From Thermovibrio sp. (GTDB lineage: Bacteria > Aquificota > Aquificia > Desulfurobacteriales > Desulfurobacteriaceae): DNA of 64,000 nt. Positions 42,148-53,167 of the stretch are shown one piece after another. The notes under the pieces are model-generated. The model was given only the letters and a program-made list of their open reading frames with translations. It was not told where the DNA came from and did not search any database. The stretch lies in the NCBI GenBank assembly GCA_015490195.1, contig WFYG01000032.1:1-64000 (forward strand), written 5' to 3'. A program made the translations under genes and the position numbers. Position 1 is the first letter of the stretch, and every line of letters begins with the position of its first letter.

Positions 42148-42526
42148 TTTTACTCTCCGGAACAAAGTCTATAGCTGCGGAATTTATGCAGTAGCGAATG
42201 TTCTTTGGAGTGTACCCCTCTCCGAAGAAAACGTGGCCTAAGTGGGCTCCGCACCGAGAGCAGACAACCTCTATACGGTCGTCGGGGAACTCCTCAGGAA
42301 CCTCCTTAACGGCTCCGGGAATGGCCTCGTCAAATGAAGGCCAGCCAGAGTAAGAGAGGAACTTGGCAGAGCTCTTAAACAGCGGCTGACGGCACAGTTT
42401 ACAGACGTAAACGCCGTTTTCAAAATGGTTCCAGTATTTGTTGTTAAAAGGGGGCTCTGTTCCCTTTCTGAAGATTACCCACTTCTCAAAGTCTGTCAGG
42501 TGGCTGTCGTCAAACCTCTTTTTCAA
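42134..42526 (-). CDS. msrB: Methionine-R-sulfoxide reductase MsrB
   Basis: Repairs oxidised methionine. A 130-residue single-domain MsrB with zinc cysteines in VCKLCRQPLF and VCSRCGAHLGHVF, the substrate region SYSGWPSFDEAI and the catalytic Cys in RYCINSAAIDFVP. Start TTG 42524-42526 is 6 bases from GGAGG, whereas TTG 42532 touches it. It overlaps moaE. A thermophile anaerobe with stand-alone MsrB probably meets some oxygen stress; that is inference. Confidence 0.95.
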   Translation of the reverse strand: MKKRFDDSHLTDFEKWVIFRKGTEPPFNNKYWNHFENGVYVCKLCRQPLFKSSAKFLSYSGWPSFDEAIPGAVKEVPEEFPDDRIEVVCSRCGAHLGHVFFGEGYTPKNIRYCINSAAIDFVPESKSGSD

Positions 42527-42866
42527 GAACAACCTCCTTTTTTATCCGTGAGATGAGTTCCTCAAAGGCGGGAAGGACGTCTGAACGGTAGCGACCTGCA
42601 ACTGCGACAATCATTATGTCGTCTCCAACTTTCAGTTTACCTAAGTTGAGCCACACCTCAACGGCCTCTATCCCCTCTCGGGATTCAATTTCTGAGATTA
42701 ACTGCTTCAGTTTCTCCTCGTCATAAGAAAGCTCCATCCCCAAAACTCTCTCGCCAGAACGGGAACTCCCCCTTACAACCCCATTGTGAACCAGAACCAT
42801 ACCCAGGTTTTCAGGGTTTGAACGCCTCTTTACCCTCTCAACAATCTCATCTAAAGACGGCCTCAT
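42510..42866 (-). CDS. moaE: Molybdopterin synthase catalytic subunit-like protein MoaE
   Basis: A 118-residue MoaE-family protein with GMVLVHNGVVRGSSRSG, VEVWLNLGKLKVGDDIMIVAVAG and RYRSDVLPAFEELISRIKKE. MoaE transfers sulfur from MoaD to precursor Z. It is shorter than E. coli MoaE (about 150 residues), matching short forms found elsewhere. It overlaps mobA by 20 bases and msrB by 17. No moaD is adjacent. Confidence 0.85.
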   Translation of the reverse strand: MRPSLDEIVERVKRRSNPENLGMVLVHNGVVRGSSRSGERVLGMELSYDEEKLKQLISEIESREGIEAVEVWLNLGKLKVGDDIMIVAVAGRYRSDVLPAFEELISRIKKEVVLEKEV

Positions 42867-43425
42867 AGTAGTCCTCCGGTCTGTTTACGTTAATCAGGGA
42901 ATCTTCCCTGTAGTCAAAGGGTCTGTATATGGAAAAGGGAACTTCTCTTGAGTTAAGGAGTGAGTGGAGTTCCCCAAGCCTGTGTCTTCCAGACTTTAAA
43001 AACTTCTCAACTGTTAAGATGTGGTCCTTCAGAAGGAGAGTAAAGAGGGAGTGAGTTCTTCTACTGTCAGAAAGAACAGCAGGGGGAATCTGACGGGAAA
43101 AGTGGAAAAGAACCTCCTTTCTAACAAGAGGAGTGTCTCCCGGAAGTATTAGAACTTTTCTATAAGTGGCCTCTTTAAGAGCTGTGTAGATGCCGCAGAC
43201 CGGAGAGTAGGTGTTAAAGGGTTCTGGAACAACCTTGAGGTTTCTATAACGGCCGATTAAGTGGAAGAAAGAGAGAGGGTTTTTCGTTACCAACAGGACT
43301 TCAGGAAAATCTGTAAGACGGTCAAGAGTGTTCTCTACAAGGAGTTTACCTCTAAAGGGAACAGAGAGTTTGTTTCGGCCGAAGCGGGAGCTCCTCCCGC
43401 CGGCCATAACGGCCACGGTTATCAG
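42847..43425 (-). CDS. mobA: Molybdenum cofactor guanylyltransferase MobA, possible CTG start
   Basis: Attaches GMP to molybdopterin. The 192-residue nucleotidyltransferase has [40 protein letters not shown] and [18 protein letters not shown] at 43414-43416 is 15 bases from GGAGG, too far. CTG at 43423-43425 lies 6 bases after GGAGG and overlaps the moaC/mogA stop as CTGA, giving the family N-terminus [10 protein letters not shown] therefore use the CTG, with GTG 43416 as the alternative. Confidence 0.85.
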   Translation of the reverse strand: MITVAVMAGGRSSRFGRNKLSVPFRGKLLVENTLDRLTDFPEVLLVTKNPLSFFHLIGRYRNLKVVPEPFNTYSPVCGIYTALKEATYRKVLILPGDTPLVRKEVLFHFSRQIPPAVLSDSRRTHSLFTLLLKDHILTVEKFLKSGRHRLGELHSLLNSREVPFSIYRPFDYREDSLINVNRPEDYYEAVFR

Positions 43426-44333
43426 TGGCCACCTCCCTGAGCCATTTTAAGGGCGTGTTTAAAGAGGGGAGCAAAAGTCCTCAGGTTCTGTTCAACTCCC
43501 CTGGAAGAGCCGGGAAAGTTGATAAGAATACAGTTAGGAGAGAGTATTCCCGCCTTTCCGCGGGACATAATAGCTTTTGGAGTAAACCTGACCCCTAAAA
43601 CGTGCATAGCTTCAGAGAAACCTGTCATCTCCTTCTCAAAGAGCTCCTCAGAGGCCTCGGGGGTAACGTCTCTGGGGCTAAAACCTGTTCCTCCGGTTGT
43701 AACGATAACGTTTGCTCCCTGCTCCTTAAACTTAAGAACGGCCTCTTTTATCTTCTCCTTATCGTCTGGAACAACCGTGTAGCCGATAACCTCGGCGCCA
43801 AACTCCTCCAAAATCTCCTTTGCCAACGGGCCGCTCTTATCTTCCCGCTTGCCGGCAGCTGTTGAGTCTGAAACAGTTATAACGGCGGCCTTAAGGCCTG
43901 AAAGGTCTTCTGCCCAGTCAGACTTCCCTCCGCTCTTGGAGACTAATTTCACCTCCTCAATAACCATATTCTTATCAAAGGCCTTACACATATCGTAGAC
44001 GTTAAGGAGAGCCGTTAAAACGGCGTTCATCGCCTCCACCTCGTAGCCTGTCCGCCAGATTCCCCGAACCTCCGCCTCAACCTCTATGTAGTCTTCCCCT
44101 GCACGGGTCTTAACCTCTATGTGGTCTATGGGAATAGGGTGGCAGAAGGGCATGAGATCTGCTGTTTTCTTGGCTCCCATTACCCCAGCAACCTGAGAGA
44201 CTGAAAGAACGTCTCCCTTTGGAATCTCTCCGTTTAGAATCATCTTTACAGTTTTTGGGGAAAGCCTGATTCTCCCAACGGCTCTAGCAGTTCTGAGGGT
44301 ATCAAACTTTGTGGAAACGTCTACGGTTCTCAA
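43422..44333 (-). CDS. MoaC-MogA/MoaB fusion, molybdopterin biosynthesis
   Basis: A 303-residue bifunctional protein. The N-terminal MoaC (about 1-150) has [29 protein letters not shown] and [20 protein letters not shown]. The C-terminal MogA/MoaB domain (about 155-303) has [37 protein letters not shown] and [14 protein letters not shown]. It joins an early step (cyclic pyranopterin phosphate formation) to a late one (molybdopterin adenylylation). TTG start at 44331-44333 is 5 bases from AAGGAGG. It is first in the moaCB-mobA-moaE run. Confidence 0.93.
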   Translation of the reverse strand: MRTVDVSTKFDTLRTARAVGRIRLSPKTVKMILNGEIPKGDVLSVSQVAGVMGAKKTADLMPFCHPIPIDHIEVKTRAGEDYIEVEAEVRGIWRTGYEVEAMNAVLTALLNVYDMCKAFDKNMVIEEVKLVSKSGGKSDWAEDLSGLKAAVITVSDSTAAGKREDKSGPLAKEILEEFGAEVIGYTVVPDDKEKIKEAVLKFKEQGANVIVTTGGTGFSPRDVTPEASEELFEKEMTGFSEAMHVLGVRFTPKAIMSRGKAGILSPNCILINFPGSSRGVEQNLRTFAPLFKHALKMAQGGGH

Positions 44334-44399
44334 GGCAACCTCCTTGAAAGGAATGGAAGGAACAGGTTTAATTGTATCAATCTGACCGGAGGGAAAAGG

Positions 44400-45072
44400 T
44401 TGGACGTCGTAAAAGTGGTAACAGGAGTGGCAGCCCTACTCTCTTTTGCAGGTGGAGTGCTGAGAAGAAAAGAGCTGCTGGGACTCTCTGCACTGACCGT
44501 TTTGGGAGTTCTTGCTTACAGAACCAAACTGTTTGGCTACCCGCCAATCTTTGACGGGTTTGACACGATAGTTCTCTTCTCTGCGGTATTTGGAGTAACG
44601 GCTTTACTCTCAAAGGCCGACCTGAGGCTGGCAGGAGTTGCGGCGGGAGCTCTCCTTTTAGGCACTCTATTTCTGCCGACAGAGGTTAAGTCCATTCCCC
44701 CTATCATCAGAACACCTCTCTTCTTCGTCCATGTTGGGAGCGCTCTAATCTCCTACGCCGTTTTCCTGAGCTGTTCGGTAATAGCCCTTTTCAGCAAAAA
44801 AGCAGAGGTTATAAAACCGTTCAGGTGGGGATTTTTCCTCTTTACGGTTTCGCTGTTTTTCGGAGCTCTCTGGGCTTTTTTAGCGTGGGGAGAGGTCTTT
44901 ATGCTTGACCCCAAATCAATATTCTCGGTGGGCTTCTGGCTGTTTACCGCATTTGTTTTCCACTCAGTTTACGACGAGAAACTGAAGGGTGTCTCAAGGT
45001 GGCTTGTCATCTTTAGCGGAATTCTGGTTCTCTTCCTCTTTTTAGGGGTTAACTTCCTGTTTGGAGGAACCC

Positions 45073-45083
<11 letters not shown>
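44400..45083 (+). CDS. CcsA/HemX-like cytochrome c assembly membrane protein
   Basis: A 227-residue protein with about eight TM helices. The segment [21 protein letters not shown] and the later [20 protein letters not shown], a WWD-like periplasmic loop, fit the CcmC/CcsA heme-handling family. TTG start follows GGAGGG by 6 bases. With the next gene it resembles a reduced System II cytochrome c assembly pair (CcsA-ResB), though the conserved loop is not fully canonical. Confidence 0.8.
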
Positions 45084-47874
<2,791 letters not shown>

Positions 47875-47965
47875 ATCATTTTCTCAAAAATAAAAATCAT
47901 TAACATTTTTCCTGAAAACCTAATTTAAAATAAGAACTTGAATTAAGAATAAAGGGGGAAGTACT

Positions 47966-48307
47966 ATGAGCAAACTTGACGAGAAGATTGCTCTCTACAA
48001 GGAAACGGCAAAAAAGCTGAAATTGAATCTCAGCGATGAGTTAATTGAAGCCGTTACAAGAGGACTAGGACCTTCAATCTACAACAGGGATTCTGAAACA
48101 GTAGCCTGCTCCGATAAATCAGAACTTGAAAGATTAAGGGAAAACTTCCTTAAGAAAAAACTGGGATTAAAAGAACCAGATGAAGTTTTAGACAGAGCAA
48201 TAGAAGAAGTCTGCCACGAACTTAAAGAACTCAACAGGAAGTACAGAGCACTTTTTTACGCGCTCCTTGCAAAGAAGTTTAAGAAGGAGAACGTCTACCT
48301 TAAGTAA
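47966..48307 (+). CDS. DUF2853 family protein
   Basis: A 113-residue all-helical soluble protein with the family pattern SKLDEKIALYKETAKKL, EAVTRGLGPSIYNRDSETVA, ACSDKSELERLRENFLKKKL and NRKYRALFYALLAKKF. The function of DUF2853 is unknown to me. GGGGGAAG precedes the ATG. It opens a short plus-strand cluster of accessory-looking genes and lies 3 bases before the HEPN gene. Confidence 0.82.
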   Translation: MSKLDEKIALYKETAKKLKLNLSDELIEAVTRGLGPSIYNRDSETVACSDKSELERLRENFLKKKLGLKEPDEVLDRAIEEVCHELKELNRKYRALFYALLAKKFKKENVYLK

Positions 48308-48310
48308 GAA

Positions 48311-48721
48311 ATGCACCGGCTAAACCGGAACTTCTTGAAAAAGGCAAAGAGAAGGCTGGAAACGGCAAGGCTGGCGTTTACTATGGGGTACGTTTGCTCC
48401 TCCTGTTCAAACTGTTACTACGCCCTTTTCAATCTTATGCAGTCTGTCGTTGGGGAACCTCCGGACGGGAGCTGGAGCCACGGCGGGCTGCCTAAAGCCT
48501 TTACAAAAGTAGTTTACAAGAATCGCATTCTATCTAAAGATGAAATTAAAGGTATAGTTAAGACATGTGAACAACTGTATGCTCTAAGGAAACTTGCGGA
48601 CTACTATGATACGATTCTAGAATCGTCTGAAGAAGAGAAAGGAAAGGTTAAAAATTACACGATTAAAGTTGAGAGACTGCTAAATCTGATAGAGGAAGCT
48701 TACAGTGAACTGGAAGTCTAA
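48311..48721 (+). CDS. HEPN-domain protein (putative toxin-like partner)
   Basis: A 136-residue helical protein of the HEPN superfamily: LKKAKRRLETARLAFTMGY, a cysteine-rich turn SSCSNCYYALFNLMQSV and the core motif YALRKLADYYD, matching the RxxADY version seen in HEPN proteins paired with small nucleotidyltransferases. Many such proteins are RNase toxins neutralised by the partner. The start ATG lacks a well-placed ribosome site. It overlaps the next gene by 17 bases. Confidence 0.75.
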   Translation: MHRLNRNFLKKAKRRLETARLAFTMGYVCSSCSNCYYALFNLMQSVVGEPPDGSWSHGGLPKAFTKVVYKNRILSKDEIKGIVKTCEQLYALRKLADYYDTILESSEEEKGKVKNYTIKVERLLNLIEEAYSELEV

Positions 48722-49118
48722 GAGAGTAACCAGTTTAGGTGAAAAGTTCCTTTCAAAGCTCAAAAACAGAACCCGGTACATAGACGAAGTCTTAAAAATC
48801 AAGATATTTCCGGTCTCAGTATCTGGAAAAGAAGACATTGATGTTTTAATTAAATTCATAGCTTGTCGGCCTCTATCTGTAAATCTAATGGAGAAGATTG
48901 CAGAAGCAGTTTCTGAGGCAAAGTGGGAAGTCTTTGAAGAATCCGGAGAACTGCCTGCCGTTGAGTGGGAGATAAAAAGAGTAAACAGAAGCTCCCAACC
49001 TCGCTGGAAAATCCAAAAGTATAGAATAAGTTCCAGGAGGAAGAAGAGAATTCATATGCGCCGGAGCGGGAAAGCCGTTCTAAGGTCTGAAAGTTTATCC
49101 CTCTTCCGAAAACCCTAA
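48705..49118 (+). CDS. Putative MNT-like nucleotidyltransferase, divergent, paired with HEPN protein
   Basis: A 137-residue protein with RYIDEVLKIKIFPVSVSGKE followed by DIDVLIKF, which looks like the second metal motif (DIDxLV) of minimal nucleotidyltransferases; the usual GSxxxG motif before it is absent or eroded. The last 45 residues are strongly basic (SSRRKKRIHMRRSGK). GTG start at 48705 overlaps the HEPN gene. Position and motif suggest the antitoxin side of a HEPN/MNT pair, but the missing Gly-Ser means enzymatic activity is doubtful. It meets the minus-strand permease gene end to end. Confidence 0.55.
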   Translation: MNWKSKRVTSLGEKFLSKLKNRTRYIDEVLKIKIFPVSVSGKEDIDVLIKFIACRPLSVNLMEKIAEAVSEAKWEVFEESGELPAVEWEIKRVNRSSQPRWKIQKYRISSRRKKRIHMRRSGKAVLRSESLSLFRKP

Positions 49119-50206
49119 ATTCGGCGAACCATGAAATAGTTACCGAGGGCAAAGAGAGCTCCCCCCTGCAGCGTAAGTGCGACTATGTCTGAGGTAAGTT
49201 CTTTTAGAGGAACCCCCTTTATAGCTATGGCGAGAGCTCCGTCTATGTAGTACTTGAGGGGTGAGAGGACTGAGAGCCACTGGAGGAGTTTAGGCATAGC
49301 CTCAATGGGAGTCCAGTTTCCAGAGAGGTAGAGGATGGGAATCAAAATGAGAATTGTTAGCTGAGAGACCTGAAGCATGTTCTCAGAGAGGGAAGCGATA
49401 AACATAGAGAGACCGGAAGCTGTAAAAACGTAAAGGAGAGTTAGAAAGAGGAAGTCCAACTCACTCCCCTTGAAGGGAACAGAGACGACCCTCTCAATTG
49501 TGAAGAAAAGGGCAAAAGCCGAAAAAGAGAGAACTATAAGCCCCATAGCAACAGACTTTGCAACCATAAAAACTATGTTCGGGAGAGGAGAAATCGTAAG
49601 CATCTCTATGTTTCCTCTCTCTTTCTCAAGAACGACGGCAGCGGCAGGGAGAAGAAGGAGAAACAGAGTTATAACCGTCATAAGCTCTGAGTAGGCCATA
49701 AAGAGCTTACTTGAACAGTTCTGGTTAAAGTAAACCCTTGGAACAACCTTTATAGGAGGCCTAAAGAAGTTCCCGGTTATGAAGTTGTAAATTATCTGCG
49801 TAGCGTACGCGGAAAAGAGGTAGCTTGAGGAAACCTCCGCTCCGTTCACTATAAGAGCTATCTCCGTTTTATCTCCCCGTTTTAGATTTTTCTCAAACTT
49901 AAAGGGGATTCTGATAACTCCAACGGCTTCATCTTTAAGGAGAACTCTTTCCACGTCTCTGTCTGAGAGGAGGTAGCCTTTAAACTGGAAGTAGGGAAGA
50001 GGAAACCGGGAAAGGAGCTCCCTTGAGGAATAGGAAAGATCGTAGTCTTCTGCGTAGAAAGGGGCGTTTTTAAGGGTAAGGTCTATACCGGTAGAGGCAA
50101 GATAGATGTCTAAAGTAAAGGCGTAAACGGCAAAGAGAAGAAGCCCTCTGTTTCGGAAAAACTGAACTATCTCTTTGTAAAAAAGCGTAAAGAAGCTGAA
50201 ACTCAT
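49115..50206 (-). CDS. ABC-2 type transporter permease (YbhR/YhhJ-like)
   Basis: A 363-residue permease with an N-terminal TM helix (GLLLFAVYAFTLDIYLA), a large periplasmic segment (about 45-170) and five C-terminal helices with LPAAAVVLEKERGNIEMLTIS and the GNWTPIEAMPKLLQWLSVLSP loop of the YhhJ/YbhR family. Last gene of the efflux operon. Overlaps the other permease by 4 bases. Confidence 0.9.
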   Translation of the reverse strand: MSFSFFTLFYKEIVQFFRNRGLLLFAVYAFTLDIYLASTGIDLTLKNAPFYAEDYDLSYSSRELLSRFPLPYFQFKGYLLSDRDVERVLLKDEAVGVIRIPFKFEKNLKRGDKTEIALIVNGAEVSSSYLFSAYATQIIYNFITGNFFRPPIKVVPRVYFNQNCSSKLFMAYSELMTVITLFLLLLPAAAVVLEKERGNIEMLTISPLPNIVFMVAKSVAMGLIVLSFSAFALFFTIERVVSVPFKGSELDFLFLTLLYVFTASGLSMFIASLSENMLQVSQLTILILIPILYLSGNWTPIEAMPKLLQWLSVLSPLKYYIDGALAIAIKGVPLKELTSDIVALTLQGGALFALGNYFMVRRI

Positions 50207-51318
50207 CTCTCCCTCTTTTTAAAGAGCAGGTAGTTAAGTCCGAAAAGGAGCGTAAAGAAGGCTAAAAGAGTCAGAAGGTCTGGAACAAGGTAGCTAAAAG
50301 GAGCAGCCTTAAAGTAGATGTTCTTCAGGAGTCTCATGTAGTAAAAGGTGGGAATAAGGTGAGAAACGATCAACGCCTCCCTTCCCATAGAGGAGATTGG
50401 GGTTAGATAACCGGTGTAGAGGATAGAGGGAACTACTGTGAGGATAACCGTTCCTATAAACGCTGCAGCCTGTGAGGAGAAGAAGACAGAGAGAAGAAGG
50501 CCGAAAGCCGTTGAAACCGCAGTAAACATCAGGGAACTGAAGACGAGAAGCAGAAGACTCCCTTTCAAGGGAACCTGAAAGAGGAAGAGGAGAATAGAGA
50601 GCAGAACGGCAAGATTAAAGATTGAAACGATAAAACCAGAAAGGAGTTTTCCGGTAAGGTATTCAAACTTACCGATTGACGACACGTAGACGTTGTAGAT
50701 GGATCCCGACTCTTTTTCTTTAACTATCAGGAGAGCTGAGAAGACAGCAGGAGCTATGGCAAGGACAACTGCAAGAGTTCCAACAGCTACAACGTAGTCT
50801 TGGTTGAGGGACTCGTTGAACCAGTACCTGGGTTCAACCGAAACGGGGAGCTCCACCCCCCTCCTCTTTGCAATCTTCAGGTTTTCCAGTGAGACAATTG
50901 CGTTAACATAGTTCTTTATAACCTCGGCTCTGTAGGGGAAAGTTCCGTCTACAAGAAGCTGAAAGGCAGCGTGCCCCTTTTTAAACTCCTTCTCAAAGTT
51001 GAAAGGAAAGACGAGAGCTCCCCTAACGTCTCCAAAGGTTAAGGCTCTGTCAAGCTCTCTCTCTGAGGAGAAGTAATGCTTCACGTAAAAGTACTCGCCG
51101 TTTGACGTGAGTTTTGAGACAACCTCCCTTGAGAGGTAGGATTTGCTGAAGTCAAGAACTCCGAGGGGAACGTGTTTAATCTCAAGTTTCAGACCGTACC
51201 CGAAAACCAGCATCATAGAGAGGGGAACGGCAAAAACAGTAATAAGCGATATCCTGTCCCTGAGAAGCTCTTTAATCTCCTTCTTAACTACAGATAGAAT
51301 TCTCTTCAGGCTAAACAT
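50203..51318 (-). CDS. ABC-2 type transporter permease (YbhS-like)
   Basis: A 371-residue permease of the same family as its neighbour: VKKEIKELLRDRISLITVFA at the N-terminus, a periplasmic domain and five C-terminal helices including ALLIVKEKESGSIYNVYVSS and LIVSHLIPTFYYMRLLKNIY. ATG 51316-51318 is used; the frame is open 7 codons further. It overlaps the ATPase gene by 8 bases. Two unlike permeases plus a double ATPase mirror E. coli ybhFSR. Confidence 0.9.
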   Translation of the reverse strand: MFSLKRILSVVKKEIKELLRDRISLITVFAVPLSMMLVFGYGLKLEIKHVPLGVLDFSKSYLSREVVSKLTSNGEYFYVKHYFSSERELDRALTFGDVRGALVFPFNFEKEFKKGHAAFQLLVDGTFPYRAEVIKNYVNAIVSLENLKIAKRRGVELPVSVEPRYWFNESLNQDYVVAVGTLAVVLAIAPAVFSALLIVKEKESGSIYNVYVSSIGKFEYLTGKLLSGFIVSIFNLAVLLSILLFLFQVPLKGSLLLLVFSSLMFTAVSTAFGLLLSVFFSSQAAAFIGTVILTVVPSILYTGYLTPISSMGREALIVSHLIPTFYYMRLLKNIYFKAAPFSYLVPDLLTLLAFFTLLFGLNYLLFKKRER

Positions 51319-53167
51319 TTTCAAGCACCCTGAACACAAACACGTCTTCCATGGTTATTCGGGAAGGTTTTAAGGCTCTGAAGGGAACGCCAAGCTCTCT
51401 GAGAAGGTTTTCGGTCACAGGCTCTTTTGAGTAAACCTTTACTTTCCTGCCGAAAAGTGCCGTTTTAAACCCTCTCTCTTTGAGGAACTCCTCTGTCTCA
51501 AAGGGTGAGTCGGTATAGATGAGGTAGGCGTTTCCGAGGGTTTCTCTGAGCTCTTCTTTTAAACGGCGGGGAGCTCCTACAGCAACGGCCTTCCCTCTGT
51601 TCATAAGGAGAACTCTGTCGCAGTATTCGGCCTCGTCCATGTAGTGGGTGGTTACAAGAACGGTAACTCCGAACTCCTTTGAGAGCTCCCTTATAACCTG
51701 CCAGAAAACGTCCCTTTCCACAGGGTCAACGCCTGAGGTGGGCTCGTCTAAAAAGAGAATCGGTGGGGAGTGGAGGAGAGCTGAAAGGAGGGCAACCCGC
51801 TGTTTTATGCCTAAAGGTAGTTCTGAAACCAGAAGATTGAGAAATCGATTAAGCTCAAAAATGGGTGCAACTTGAAAAACAATTGATCTAACGGTATTTT
51901 GGGAAATTCCGTAAACGTTCCCCCAGTAGATTAAATTCTCAAAGACGGTAAGGTCGTGGTAAAGGGAGAACTTTTGAGAGGTGTAACCTATAAGCTTTTT
52001 CACATCTCTACCTACAGGTTTTCCTGCAACGAGAATTCTCCCAGAAGTGGGCCTGTAGAGTCCGAGAATCGTTTTTATCAGCGTGGTTTTACCTGCACCG
52101 TTGGGGCCTAAAAGACCGAAAATCTCTCCCCGTTTTACTCTAAAGGAAACGCCGTCAACTGCCGTAAAGTTTCCAAACTTTTTAACTACCCTGTCAACTA
52201 CAACGGCCTCTTCGGGAACGGAGACTGCAGGCTTGAAGAGGGGAGGGAGCTCCACCCTTCTAAGACCCACCCTTTCAACAAAGAGGTCTTCAAGATCAGG
52301 GTCAACCGGTTCTGCAGAGAAACCCAACCTCTCCTGAAGGGCTTTGAAGTCAGAGAGCTTATTCTGTGGAACAACAACTCTTACAATGTCCCCTTTCAGC
52401 CTGGGAGTGTTCGTTATCTTCCAGAGTTCCCTGTAAACCTTGTATATCTCTTTAGCTTTAACGACAAAAACGGGAGAGGTAGTGCTTACAACCTCATCGT
52501 AAGAGCCGGAGACTATTGACTTTCCGCTCTTCATCAAAAGGAGCTCCGTTCCCCTTTCGGCCTCGTCCATGTATGAGGTTGAGAGGAGAACTGTCTGTCC
52601 TTCTCTGTTAAAGGAGTAGAGGAGCCTCCATATCTCCCGACGGGAAACAGGGTCAACTCCTGTTGTGGGTTCGTCTAAAACCAGGAGCTCCGGTTTATGA
52701 ATGAGGATACAGCACAGAGAGAGCTTCTGCATCATTCCGCCGGAGAGCTTTCCGGCAGGGCGGTCTCTGAACTCCCACAAACCTGTGGTTTTTAAGAGGA
52801 GCTCCTTTCTCCTCTCCCTCTCTTTTCTGTTAACGCCGTAGAGGTCTGCAAAGAAATCAACGTTCTCTTCCACAGAGAGCTTTTTGTAGAGGTTCTGCCC
52901 CAAACCCTGAGGCATGAAGGATATCTTCTCCTTTACAGGCTCAAAGGCTCTATCGTCGTTGGGGTCAACGCCAAAAGTTAGAAGTCTGCCGGAGTCGTAC
53001 CTTAAAACTCCGCAGACGGCCTTAAAGGTAGAGGACTTACCGGCTCCGTCGGGACCTATAAAGATGTAGATGTCTCCGCTGTCAACCGTAAAGGAGAGGC
53101 CATCTACAGCGACAGTTTTCCCCTTTCTGTAGGTTATCCTCAGGTTTTCACACTCAACAGGTCTCAT
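51311..53167 (-). CDS. Double-NBD ABC transporter ATPase (YbhF-like)
   Basis: A 618-residue chain with two complete ATP-binding domains. Domain 1 (about 1-235) has Walker A IGPDGAGKSSTF, signature LSGGMMQKLSL and Walker B LLVLDEPTTGVDP. Domain 2 (about 305-540) has LGPNGAGKTTLIK, a weaker signature SELPLGIKQRVALLSA and LFLDEPTSGVDP. The domain 2 signature departs from LSGGQ, so the two sites may be unequal. It energises the two permeases downstream. Overlaps the adaptor gene by 4 bases. Confidence 0.93.
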   Translation of the reverse strand: MRPVECENLRITYRKGKTVAVDGLSFTVDSGDIYIFIGPDGAGKSSTFKAVCGVLRYDSGRLLTFGVDPNDDRAFEPVKEKISFMPQGLGQNLYKKLSVEENVDFFADLYGVNRKERERRKELLLKTTGLWEFRDRPAGKLSGGMMQKLSLCCILIHKPELLVLDEPTTGVDPVSRREIWRLLYSFNREGQTVLLSTSYMDEAERGTELLLMKSGKSIVSGSYDEVVSTTSPVFVVKAKEIYKVYRELWKITNTPRLKGDIVRVVVPQNKLSDFKALQERLGFSAEPVDPDLEDLFVERVGLRRVELPPLFKPAVSVPEEAVVVDRVVKKFGNFTAVDGVSFRVKRGEIFGLLGPNGAGKTTLIKTILGLYRPTSGRILVAGKPVGRDVKKLIGYTSQKFSLYHDLTVFENLIYWGNVYGISQNTVRSIVFQVAPIFELNRFLNLLVSELPLGIKQRVALLSALLHSPPILFLDEPTSGVDPVERDVFWQVIRELSKEFGVTVLVTTHYMDEAEYCDRVLLMNRGKAVAVGAPRRLKEELRETLGNAYLIYTDSPFETEEFLKERGFKTALFGRKVKVYSKEPVTENLLRELGVPFRALKPSRITMEDVFVFRVLENV

